The notes: generated by a model from the sequence alone, not told the origin. A DNA stretch of 8,384 nt from JBOFMT01 sp051658525 (GCA_051658525.1 JBOFMT010000082.1:1-8384), one strand, 5' to 3'. Shown: positions 1-5,576, numbered from the stretch's first letter. Made by a program: numbers and translations.

Positions 1-69
1 GCTATATACGACTAAACAAAGCGTGTATGCAAGAAACTTTTCTGGCAACAAGATTATTTTTAAAAAAGA

Positions 70-96
70 AAAAAAGCGCTAGGGGTGCGCTTTTTT
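70..96 (+). terminator. Rho-independent terminator of an upstream unit
   Basis: A perfect 10-bp inverted repeat (six A plus GCGC, then GCGC plus six T) surrounds a 7-base loop. The A-tract and T-tract make it potentially bidirectional. It probably ends a gene lying mostly to the left of the window. Two frames are open across the first 80-100 bases, so the last codons of that gene cannot be assigned. Confidence 0.8.
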
Positions 97-135
97 CGTA
101 ATTATATACTTATTATTATGATATAAGGGGATAGA

Positions 136-186
136 AATATGATAATGATTAGGGGTTATTATCATATTAGCAAGATCTCTTGCTAA
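136..186. repeat. Two adjacent inverted repeats upstream of darA
   Basis: Positions 136-146 and 158-168 form a perfect 11-bp inverted repeat with an 11-base loop (gattaggggtt). Directly abutting it, 167-186 is a second inverted repeat with 9-base arms (TTAGCAAGA / TCTTGCTAA) and a 2-base centre. Neither is followed by a T-tract, so they do not look like terminators. They lie about 75 bp upstream of the darA -35 element and could be a protein-binding site or a cruciform-forming region. The function is unknown. Confidence 0.6.
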
Positions 187-262
187 CCTTATCATAAAGA
201 ATAAAAATATGGAAAGTATTAATATTCGATGTAAAAATATGTGATTATTCAATGTGTTTAAT

Positions 263-290
263 TTGAACTTTTCTTTGCAAGGGATATAAT
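263..290 (+). promoter_or_regulatory. Sigma-A-type promoter of darA
   Basis: TTGAAC (263-268) and TATAAT (285-290) are separated by 16 bp. Transcription would begin near 297, which falls at the edge of the AAAGGAGG ribosome binding site (296-303). The predicted leader is therefore only about 14 nt. This is by consensus only. Confidence 0.7.
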
Positions 291-310
291 AAAGAAAAGG
301 AGGTATCACT

Positions 311-634
311 ATGAAGTTGATTTTAGCCATTATTTCGAAAGACGATAGTCATGAGGTTACCAATGTGCTTACAAAAGCAAATTTTCAAGTTACAAAACTA
401 GCATCGACTGGAGGTTTTTTACGAAGTGGGAACACAACGATTATCGTAGGGTGTGAAGATGAATTGGTAGAACAAGCCATCGCGTTGATAGGAGAAAAAT
501 CAAGTAGCCGCATGGAAGTGATTTCAACTGCAACATCGTATGATATGTCCAATCTTGTAACATTTCCAATCGAAGTTAAAGTTGGAGGGGCAACCATTTT
601 TGTAATCAATGTTGATCAATTCTTAAAACTATAA
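311..634 (+). CDS. darA: Cyclic-di-AMP receptor DarA (PstA/YaaQ), PII-like
   Basis: This 107-aa protein matches the DarA/PstA (YaaQ) family in length (B. subtilis about 109 aa) and along its whole sequence. Known members are trimeric, cytosolic PII-like proteins that bind the second messenger cyclic di-AMP. The hallmark TGGFLRSGNTT (residues 33-43) and the C-terminal VGGATIFV (91-98) are both present. A GxED-like segment (G47-D50) follows the second strand, as in homologues. The start is fixed by AAAGGAGG seven bases upstream. The gene appears to be monocistronic, with its own promoter and terminator, unlike the B. subtilis tmk-yaaQ-yaaR-holB arrangement. The downstream partner of DarA is not established in most species, and nothing here points to it. 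Confidence 0.95.
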   Translation: MKLILAIISKDDSHEVTNVLTKANFQVTKLASTGGFLRSGNTTIIVGCEDELVEQAIALIGEKSSSRMEVISTATSYDMSNLVTFPIEVKVGGATIFVINVDQFLKL

Positions 635-636
635 GC

Positions 637-664
637 AAGACCATCGTAAGATGGTTTTTCTTTT
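637..664 (+). terminator. Terminator of darA
   Basis: A hairpin with a core ACCATC-GTAA-GATGGT, extended by A-T and G-T pairs to about 9 bp, begins three bases after the darA stop. It is followed by TTTTTCTTTT. Confidence 0.85.
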
Positions 665-704
665 GAAGAAAGAAAAACCAGATGCTCATTGCTTACATCT
701 GGTT
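665..704 (-). terminator. Minus-strand intrinsic terminator ending the 676-1045 RNA
   Basis: Positions 676-684 and 696-704 form a perfect 9-bp stem (AACCAGATG / CATCTGGTT) with an 11-base loop. The polarity shows the direction: the plus strand has an A-rich run to its left (665-677), so the minus strand reads hairpin followed by TTTTTCTTTC. No protein gene on the minus strand lies nearby to use it, which implies a non-coding transcript from the right. Confidence 0.8.
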
Positions 705-949
705 CATCGAATGATGTGTATGGTTGTCGACTTTGCCATACGATGAGTCAAGGGATTCTAGTAGATTCGAATCAACCTTAGACTATTTGTAACTACAAGA
801 CTACATACCACAAAGGCTAAAACCCGGAAATCACTTGATTTCATTGTCAAAGTTTTGGACGATCGAGATTTAATTAGAAACAGTGTGGTTGTAGAAGAAT
901 TTCTTTTTGTCCTGTATAATTCAAAACGGTTCGAGTTATACTTCTACAG

Positions 950-969
950 AAAAAACAATCAGGAGACTG
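950..969 (-). promoter_or_regulatory. Weak attenuator-like hairpin with a UCCU loop
   Basis: On the minus strand the arms CAGTC (969-965) and GATTG (960-956) form a 5-bp stem with one G-U pair and the loop TCCT. Six T follow at 955-950. It lies 22 nt after the stop of the 10-codon ORF. It could terminate some transcripts early. The loop is complementary to the AGGA core of Shine-Dalgarno sequences, including the one at 1033-1039 on the same RNA. It is weak as a terminator, and the regulatory reading is inference. Confidence 0.35.
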
Positions 970-991
970 CTCGCAAGCGGACAAGTTCAAG

Positions 992-1024
992 TTAGCAATA
1001 TCCCAATGTTGTTAAACTTCCCAT
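992..1024 (-). CDS. 10-codon ORF at the 5' end of the candidate RNA
   Basis: ATG at 1024 opens the peptide MGSLTTLGYC, and the stop TAA is at 994-992. AAGGAGG (minus strand, 1039-1033) lies eight bases upstream, an ideal ribosome binding site. The start would be about 21 nt from the predicted transcript 5' end. The frame is open further upstream, but that extension crosses the promoter, so the short form is the only sensible one. I do not recognise the peptide. It could be a leader peptide, a signalling peptide or the coding part of a dual-function RNA. It is also possible that it is not translated. Confidence 0.45.
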   Translation of the reverse strand: MGSLTTLGYC

Positions 1025-1051
1025 TGGTTTATCCTCCTTGTTTATGGTTAC

Positions 1052-1079
1052 AGTATACCAAGATTTTTTATTTTGTAAA
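1052..1079 (-). promoter_or_regulatory. Minus-strand promoter of the candidate RNA
   Basis: Reading the minus strand, TTTACA (1079-1074) and TATACT (1057-1052) are separated by 16 bp, with transcription expected from about 1045. The -10 element is preceded by CTTGG, so CTTGGTATACT matches the divergent promoter at 1161-1171 exactly. Confidence 0.65.
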
Positions 1080-1142
1080 TTAGAATGCACTCGCTTTATT
1101 TTTGTCTTTTTGATTGGATTATTTGTAACTTTAGAGCTTATG

Positions 1143-1171
1143 CTTACAAAGTGTGCAAAGCTTGGTATACT
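1143..1171 (+). promoter_or_regulatory. Promoter of the oxidoreductase-hydrolase operon
   Basis: CTTACA (1143-1148) and TATACT (1166-1171) are separated by 17 bp. The predicted start near 1178 leaves a leader of about 18 nt carrying the GAGGAGG ribosome binding site (1182-1188). The -35 element matches consensus at four of six positions. Confidence 0.6.
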
Positions 1172-1195
1172 AAAGAAAATAGAGGAGGAAGAAAT

Positions 1196-2182
1196 ATGAA
1201 GTTTGGTATTGTTGGCACGAATTTTGTAAGTGATGCATTTATGGATGGCATCGCTAACGTTGCTGAGGCGGAGGTAACAATTGTTTGTTCTCGCAGATTG
1301 GAAAATGCGCAACGCTTTGCAAAACGATATGAAATTGAGACCTATTGTGATCGTTATGAGGATATGCTTGAAACTGATATGGATGCAGTATATATTGCTG
1401 TTCCAAACCAGTTACATTACGAAGTAGCACACTTTTTCTTATCAAAAAAAATACCAGTTTTTCTTGAAAAACCGATGTGTGTAAATTATAAACAAGCAAG
1501 TGCGTTGATTGCTTATGCGCAAGCGCAAAAAACATATTTACACGATGGACTCATGCCTTTGTACACACCAAGTTTACAAGCAATCAAAACGACATTACCA
1601 CAACTTGGGACCTTACACCAAGCTAGTTTTCATTTTGCTAAGGTGTCCTCTCGCTATCAAGCATATTTACAAGGAGAAAGCCCTACAACCTTTCAAAAGG
1701 CTTTGGCAAATGGAGCAATGATGGATTTGGGAATCTATGCAGTTGGAGTCGCAGTGGCATTGTTTGGTAAACCAAAAACAATCCTTGCTACTTGTAATGT
1801 CTTAGCTAGTGGGGTGGATGGTGCTAGTAGCATTGTTTTTGGATATGAAACACTACAGCTTGTTATTCAAGTATCAAAAATCAATGATACATGTTCTAAG
1901 AGTGAAATTTGTGGAGAACTCGGGGTATTGGAATTGGATGTACTATCGTTGCTTGAACAAGTAACCTTGCATCAACGCAACCAAGCCGATCGCAATGTTG
2001 CAACTCATTCTACGAATCCTTTTGTTTATCAAATTGCTGACTTTATCCATTGTGTAAAAGAAAAACGGGATTCCAATTACTTGCCCTATGCATTATCCCT
2101 GGATATTTTAGAAGTACTAACGCAAGCGCGACTTGTTGCGGGCATGCGTTATGACGAAGATGATGTTGAAAACATCGACTAG
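1196..2182 (+). CDS. Gfo/Idh/MocA-family NAD(P)-dependent oxidoreductase
   Basis: This 328-aa protein has the size and two-domain plan of the Gfo/Idh/MocA dehydrogenases. These are cytosolic enzymes that oxidise or reduce sugars, inositols or related diols with NAD(P). The N-terminal Rossmann fold starts with GIVGTNFVSD (residues 4-13). Asn replaces the usual second Gly, as I recall from a GTN-type subgroup in Firmicutes. VPNQLHYE (69-76) precedes the family EKP motif (91-93), whose Lys is the conserved catalytic/cofactor residue. The C-terminal domain has NGAMMDLGIY, matching the G-G-x-L-x-D-x-G-x-Y/H substrate-site motif with Tyr at the last position. GAGGAGG at 1182-1188 fixes the start at 1196 and rules out the in-frame ATG at 1085, which lies upstream of the promoter. 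The substrate cannot be read from the sequence. It is the first gene of an operon with the hydrolase that starts 10 bases downstream. Confidence 0.88.
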   Translation: MKFGIVGTNFVSDAFMDGIANVAEAEVTIVCSRRLENAQRFAKRYEIETYCDRYEDMLETDMDAVYIAVPNQLHYEVAHFFLSKKIPVFLEKPMCVNYKQASALIAYAQAQKTYLHDGLMPLYTPSLQAIKTTLPQLGTLHQASFHFAKVSSRYQAYLQGESPTTFQKALANGAMMDLGIYAVGVAVALFGKPKTILATCNVLASGVDGASSIVFGYETLQLVIQVSKINDTCSKSEICGELGVLELDVLSLLEQVTLHQRNQADRNVATHSTNPFVYQIADFIHCVKEKRDSNYLPYALSLDILEVLTQARLVAGMRYDEDDVENID

Positions 2183-2192
2183 GAGGAAATCT

Positions 2193-2840
2193 ATGCTGTA
2201 TGATATTTCACCACGTATTCACCACGAAATGAGTGTTTATAAAAATAAGGATGAAAAGCGCCCCGTGTTGCATGCAACTACAACAACAGACCCCAATTAT
2301 AGTTATGAGTCAATGCTTTCACTTCCATTGCACACTGGTGCGCACGTCGATGCGCCTTTGCATATGGTTGAACAGGGGAAGACCATCGATCAAATTCCAT
2401 TGGAGCGTTTTTATGGGAAAGCCTACGTTGTTGATGTAACTGGTGTTCGTGGCGCTTTGTTACCTGAACATGTAAATCAAATTGAACATTGGGGTGAGCT
2501 TGATTATATATTATTTAAAACAGATAACTCCTCAAATCCTGAATTTGATCCAGACTTTGTTTATGTTGGATCTGAACTTGCTGCTTTATTAGCTCATCAT
2601 GATTTAAAAGGGGTCGGTATTGATGCTTTGGGTATTGAACGCAATGATCCTTTTCATCACACACATAAATATTTATTGGATGCGGGGGTGGTTATCTTAG
2701 AAGGCTTACAATTAGCAAAAATTCGGGAACAACGCTACTGGTTATTTTGTTTTCCCTTATTGATTGTTGGTGCGGAGGCTAGCCCTGTACGTGCGGTTTT
2801 GATGGATCTTGATAGTTTTTTAGACCCTAAGTCAAATTGA
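2193..2840 (+). CDS. Cyclase-family metal hydrolase (kynurenine formamidase/isatin hydrolase-like)
   Basis: This 215-aa protein belongs to the 'putative cyclase' superfamily, which includes KynB-type arylformamidases and isatin hydrolase. These are metal-dependent hydrolases of amides or lactams. The family metal-binding motif HxGxHxDxPxH is intact as HTGAHVDAPLH (residues 47-57; H47, H51, D53 and H57 are the expected ligands). A C-terminal GIDALGIE...HKYLLDAGVVILEGLQL block matches the second conserved region, which carries the Glu. The length is normal for the family. AGGAGG (2181-2186) overlaps the upstream stop and sets the start at 2193. The longer frame from 2133 overlaps the oxidoreductase and is unlikely. 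No other tryptophan-degradation gene is present, so calling it kynB would be unjustified. The substrate is probably linked to that of the neighbouring dehydrogenase. Confidence 0.88.
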   Translation: MLYDISPRIHHEMSVYKNKDEKRPVLHATTTTDPNYSYESMLSLPLHTGAHVDAPLHMVEQGKTIDQIPLERFYGKAYVVDVTGVRGALLPEHVNQIEHWGELDYILFKTDNSSNPEFDPDFVYVGSELAALLAHHDLKGVGIDALGIERNDPFHHTHKYLLDAGVVILEGLQLAKIREQRYWLFCFPLLIVGAEASPVRAVLMDLDSFLDPKSN

Positions 2841-2848
2841 AATAATAT

Positions 2849-2878
2849 GAAAATGGTTTATTTTAGACCATTTTTTTC
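2849..2878 (+). terminator. Terminator of the oxidoreductase-hydrolase operon
   Basis: AAAATGGT (2850-2857) and ACCATTTT (2867-2874) form an 8-bp stem with a 9-base loop. The T-run continues to 2877. It begins about ten bases after the hydrolase stop. Confidence 0.8.
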
Positions 2879-2958
2879 AATTCTTCATCTTTTTTTGGAA
2901 CTTTGATGTGGTATCGATTTTTGTTATCTTATCCCATGCATAATGTTGGAATTCGGTT

Positions 2959-2964
2959 TATACT
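2959..2964 (+). promoter_or_regulatory. Possible -10 element upstream of the Y-family polymerase
   Basis: TATACT lies 18 bases before the ATG. No good -35 hexamer sits 16-18 bp upstream, so the promoter is either activator-dependent or different. A second weak candidate is TTGATG (2903-2908) with TATCTT (2925-2930). Confidence 0.3.
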
Positions 2965-2981
2965 AGAATCGAGGTGATTGG

Positions 2982-4214
2982 ATGGAACAAACGATTTTAT
3001 GCATTGATTTAAAAAGTTTTTATGCAACCTGTGAATGTATCAAACGTGGATTTGATCCTTTCACAACGAAGTTAGCAGTAGTGGGCAATGTTAATCAAAA
3101 AGGAAGTATTGTTCTAGCGGCTTCCCCAGGACTAAAAGCAATTTTTCAAAAGAATGTATGCCGGGCATATGAACTTCCAGATGATCCTGAGTTGATTCAA
3201 GTGCAAGCTAATATGGGGTATTATGTTCAAATGGCAAAACGTGTGATGGCAATCTATTTACAGTTTGTCGCTACCGAAGATTTACATGTTTATTCGGTTG
3301 ATGAGGCTTTTTTGGATGTCACTGGATATTTAAAATTGTATCAAAAGACACCGAGGCAATTAGCGCAGACAATACTAGAAGCGATTCAGAAACAAACGGG
3401 ACTTTTTGCTACCTGTGGAATTGGACCAAATCTTTTGTTGGCGAAATTAGCTTTGGATTTGGAGTCGAAAAAGGCAGCAGATTTTATTGCGCAATGGGCA
3501 TTGGATGACTTACCAACGAAACTGTGGACGGTGCGCCCACTTTCCAAAATGTGGGGTATTTCCTATAATTTAGAACGTAGGCTCAATGCATTACACATAG
3601 AATGTATTGGAGATTTAGCAAACTATCCCAAAGAGGTTTTGATCCAAAAGTTTGGGGTTATCGGTGCCCAGTTACATGAACACGCCAATGGCATTGATGA
3701 AAGTAAAATACAAGAAACTTATCAAACCAAAAGCAAAGGTTTGAGTACCACACAAATGCTGATGCGCGATTACGATCGAGTGGAAATCAAAACCATTATT
3801 TATGAACAGTTAGAAGAGGTAACTTCGCGCTTACGAAGTGAACATGCACTGTGTGGATGTGTTCATCTTGGAATCGGCTATACCAATCGAGAAGGGGGGT
3901 GGCGCCATCAAATCGCTTTGGCTTCCCCAACCAATGCAACCAAAGAATTGTTTGAGTATTGTTTGCAGTTGTTCGATACGTTTGACGATGGTAGCTTGAT
4001 TCGACAAGTCAGTATTGCTTTGAGTAAATTATCGAATGATAATAGCATTCAGCTTTCACTATTCGACAATCGTATTGAGGAAGAAGCGCTAGGTAAAACA
4101 ATGGATACCATCAAACTTCGGTATGGGAAAACAAAAGTTTGCCGTGCAATGTCCTTGTTACCACATGCGACGGGGTTACGCAGAGCACAATTAATTGGAG
4201 GGCATCAACAATGA
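2982..4214 (+). CDS. Y-family DNA polymerase, UvrX/YqjW (UmuC-like) type
   Basis: This 410-aa translesion polymerase is of the Gram-positive UvrX/YqjW branch of the UmuC/DinB family. Such enzymes copy damaged DNA with low fidelity at stalled forks. Catalytic carboxylates are visible: D9 in IDLKSFYA (8-15), and D107-E108 in YSVDEAFLD (104-112). Y14 is at the steric-gate position that limits ribonucleotide use. The GSIVLAASPGLK block (41-52) and R61-x-Y-E are typical of this branch. A helix-hairpin-helix thumb region follows near residues 185-220, then the little-finger domain. QLSLF (357-361) is a clear beta-clamp-binding motif. The length is normal. GAGGTG (2971-2976) supports the start. The next gene overlaps it by four bases and is a YolD-like protein, as in B. 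subtilis uvrX/yqjW loci. I see no LexA box in the upstream 140 bp. Confidence 0.93.
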   Translation: MEQTILCIDLKSFYATCECIKRGFDPFTTKLAVVGNVNQKGSIVLAASPGLKAIFQKNVCRAYELPDDPELIQVQANMGYYVQMAKRVMAIYLQFVATEDLHVYSVDEAFLDVTGYLKLYQKTPRQLAQTILEAIQKQTGLFATCGIGPNLLLAKLALDLESKKAADFIAQWALDDLPTKLWTVRPLSKMWGISYNLERRLNALHIECIGDLANYPKEVLIQKFGVIGAQLHEHANGIDESKIQETYQTKSKGLSTTQMLMRDYDRVEIKTIIYEQLEEVTSRLRSEHALCGCVHLGIGYTNREGGWRHQIALASPTNATKELFEYCLQLFDTFDDGSLIRQVSIALSKLSNDNSIQLSLFDNRIEEEALGKTMDTIKLRYGKTKVCRAMSLLPHATGLRRAQLIGGHQQ

Positions 4215-4519
4215 GAGGTATGGTAAAGTGGCAACCGTTTGCCGCAGTATTTGATCAAAAAGAAACACTGCAACAATATTATAGGGAACAAGTTAAAATA
4301 GAGGCACCCCTCATCAGTCAGGATCAAAAGGAAAGCAACGAGCAATGTGTAGTTGACGCGATTGCACAACATTGTATTGTACAAGTAAAATACTATCGTA
4401 AGGGTAGTTTACATCTAGTAGAGGGATACATTAAAGCGATCGATACGTACCAAAAACAGATTCAAATTCAAAGCATTCGGATTGCATTTGATGAGCTAGT
4501 AGAGATTCAAATGCGATAA
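4211..4519 (+). CDS. YolD-like family protein
   Basis: This 102-aa protein has the YolD-like pattern. There is an N-terminal RGMVKWQPFAA (residues 2-12), then a charged linker and a beta-rich C-terminal half (from about residue 55). The C-terminal half ends in a GYIKAID...IQIQSIRIAFDELVEI segment, as in the family. The start ATG overlaps the polymerase stop (ATGA), with GGAGG at 4197-4201, so the two genes are translationally coupled. The frame is open upstream to 4139 but only inside the polymerase gene, so that extension is not real. YolD-like proteins regularly sit beside UvrX-type polymerases in Bacillota and have been proposed to be functionally equivalent to UmuD. That role is an inference from context, and no catalytic motif is seen. 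Confidence 0.85.
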   Translation: MRGMVKWQPFAAVFDQKETLQQYYREQVKIEAPLISQDQKESNEQCVVDAIAQHCIVQVKYYRKGSLHLVEGYIKAIDTYQKQIQIQSIRIAFDELVEIQMR

Positions 4520-4524
4520 AAAAC

Positions 4525-4557
4525 AATAAAGCACGTCTAGTGAGACGTGCTTTATTT
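4525..4557. terminator. Bidirectional terminator between yolD-like and yfcE-like genes
   Basis: A perfect 14-bp stem (4525-4538 with 4543-4556) with the loop AGTG lies between two convergent genes. On the plus strand the T-stretch is short (TTTATTTG). On the minus strand the hairpin is followed by TTGTTTTTT, so it is stronger for the phosphodiesterase transcript. Confidence 0.88.
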
Positions 4558-4559
4558 GA

Positions 4560-5111
4560 TTATGTATTAGCGAATATATATTGTGTAACTATATTGTGAT
4601 GTTCATCTTTGATGATGAAGGCATCTTCACTTAAGACTGCATATGTGTGTGGCAAATCGTTTTTTGGAAGAGCGATCGAACCTGGGTTCAAAATATGGAT
4701 ATGATTTTGAACCTCGTGCACGAGCAAGTGAATGTGACCACTAATGAAAATGTCACCGGCTACGAGTGGTGGTAAAGCTTCGGGAGAGAACAAATGTCCA
4801 TGTGTAGCAAAGACGCGTCTAGTTCCTAAGGAGATGGTCGTATAGTCAGCCATCATTGGGAAGTCTAGTAACATTTGATCTACCTCGCTATCGCAATTTC
4901 CACGAACGGCGATAATACGACTTTTATAAGTGTTAAGTGCACTAGCTACTTCAGCAGGTGCATAGCCTGTGGGTAGTGGATTGCGTGGGCCATGATACAT
5001 CAAATCGCCTAGTAAGAGTAGATGGCTACACCCCTCTTGTTCAAATGCTTCTAGAATTAGATTGGTATATGGCAATGAACCATGTAAATCGCTGGCAACG
5101 AGTAGTTTCAT
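4560..5111 (-). CDS. yfcE: YfcE-type calcineurin-like phosphodiesterase
   Basis: This 183-aa single-domain metallophosphoesterase has the length of E. coli YfcE. The binuclear-metal motifs are all present in order: D8-x-H10, G35-D36-L-M-Y-H-G-P-R-N44, G71-N72-C-D74, T103-H104-G-H106 and G125-H126-I-H128. The GDLMYHGPRNPLPTGY block is characteristic of the YfcE subgroup rather than MJ0936-type homologues. Known members are cytosolic and hydrolyse phosphodiesters in vitro with Mn2+, while the physiological substrate is uncertain. AAGGAG (minus strand, 5124-5119) lies seven bases upstream of the ATG. It begins 21 bases after the stop of the DUF4234 gene on the same strand, so the two are probably co-transcribed. 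Confidence 0.93.
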   Translation of the reverse strand: MKLLVASDLHGSLPYTNLILEAFEQEGCSHLLLLGDLMYHGPRNPLPTGYAPAEVASALNTYKSRIIAVRGNCDSEVDQMLLDFPMMADYTTISLGTRRVFATHGHLFSPEALPPLVAGDIFISGHIHLLVHEVQNHIHILNPGSIALPKNDLPHTYAVLSEDAFIIKDEHHNIVTQYIFANT

Positions 5112-5132
5112 AAATAAGCTCCTTCTATCGGT

Positions 5133-5519
5133 TTAAAATGTACGAGATGTGGATAAAACCAAACGGTTTTGATTTTCAAACAAGCGGTATCCCATAATAA
5201 AACCAGTAATTCCACAAGTGAGTGGAGATAATAATAATAAAATAACATAAGTTGTTCCTGAATCTGAAAGATTTGCCTGCGTTACATACCCCAAATCATT
5301 GTGTAGATTTCCCCAGGAATAGAGCCAAAAGAATTGATAAATGCCGCAAGTGATAAAGCTTAACAATAAGGCCATCCAGAATCCGGTAATCGGCTTGACA
5401 TTATATTGTCGCGCAGCAAAGTTAAGTTCTTTTACCATAGCCCATTCAACATAAATGGAGTAAATTCCAAACGTAAAGAACGACAATAAAATCGTAATCC
5501 AAAAGTTTCTTTGTTTCAT
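5133..5519 (-). CDS. DUF4234 small membrane protein
   Basis: This 128-aa integral membrane protein has three predicted helices, at about residues 6-28, 45-68 and 89-112. Each carries the same motif: LLSFFTFGIY (11-20), LLSFITCGIY (52-61) and LLSPLTCGI (96-104). The repeat of L-S-x-x-T-C-G-I-Y is the signature of the DUF4234 family, which has no established function. AAAGGGG (minus strand, 5532-5526) lies six bases before the chosen ATG. The in-frame extension to 5711 is rejected because it would run across the promoter and the divergent T-box promoter, and its composition is poor. It is the first gene of a probable two-gene unit with the phosphodiesterase. Confidence 0.82.
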   Translation of the reverse strand: MKQRNFWITILLSFFTFGIYSIYVEWAMVKELNFAARQYNVKPITGFWMALLLSFITCGIYQFFWLYSWGNLHNDLGYVTQANLSDSGTTYVILLLLSPLTCGITGFIMGYRLFENQNRLVLSTSRTF

Positions 5520-5546
5520 AGTGATCCCCTTTCGATCTATATGGAT

Positions 5547-5576
5547 ATAATATACACCAAAAGTGATAACTTGCAA
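5547..5576 (-). promoter_or_regulatory. Promoter of the DUF4234-phosphodiesterase unit
   Basis: On the minus strand TTGCAA (5576-5571) is followed by TATATT (5554-5549) at 16-bp spacing, or by TATTAT (5552-5547) at 18 bp. The expected start is near 5540, upstream of the AAAGGGG ribosome binding site. Confidence 0.6.

Larger units (their letters stand above)
676..1045 (-). ncRNA. Candidate structured ~370-nt RNA, family not recognised
   Basis: The minus strand has a promoter at 1052-1079, an expected start near 1045, and a strong terminator at 676-704. No large ORF lies between. In transcript order it holds a 10-codon ORF (992-1024), a CAGUC-UCCU-GAUUG hairpin followed by U6 (950-969), and a nested stem-loop. 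In that stem-loop the outer arms TGTAGAAG/CTTCTACA enclose GTATAA/TTATAC. Next comes a domain closed by ACCACA/TGTGGT, enclosing GAAATC-AAGT-GATTTC. The last hairpin is GTATGG/CCATAC, with TCATC/GATGA outside it. I compared it from memory with tmRNA, RNase P RNA, SRP RNA, 6S RNA and T-box leaders, and none fits. The existence of the transcript is inferred from these signals. Confidence 0.6.

Noticed and set aside
2..101. C-terminal coding tail of an upstream gene
   Set aside because: Two plus-strand frames stay open (stops at 80-82 and 99-101) and the third stops at 13-15. The two open frames run into the terminator, and none gives a recognisable protein end, so no call is possible.
79..330. 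83-aa minus-strand ORF opposite the darA leader
   Set aside because: It has low-complexity AT-rich composition, begins inside darA and covers its promoter, and shows no recognisable domain.
676..1045. Assignment of the minus-strand RNA as tmRNA, RNase P RNA, SRP RNA or 6S RNA
   Set aside because: I could not find the conserved blocks of these RNAs, and the size or the 10-codon ORF does not fit them.
1085..1195. Longer N-terminus for the oxidoreductase from the ATG at 1085
   Set aside because: It lacks a ribosome binding site, lies upstream of the promoter, and would add 37 residues before the standard Rossmann start at MKFGIVG.
992..1312. 106-aa minus-strand ORF
   Set aside because: Most of it is a shadow of the oxidoreductase gene and its promoter. 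Only its last ten codons have their own ribosome binding site and are annotated separately.
2133..2192. Longer N-terminus for the cyclase-family hydrolase
   Set aside because: It overlaps the upstream gene by 50 bases in another frame, while AGGAGG at 2181-2186 fits the ATG at 2193.
2940..2960. LexA/SOS operator near GAATTC upstream of the polymerase
   Set aside because: It does not match CGAAC-N4-GTTCG, and the only dyad is the 6-bp GAATTC.
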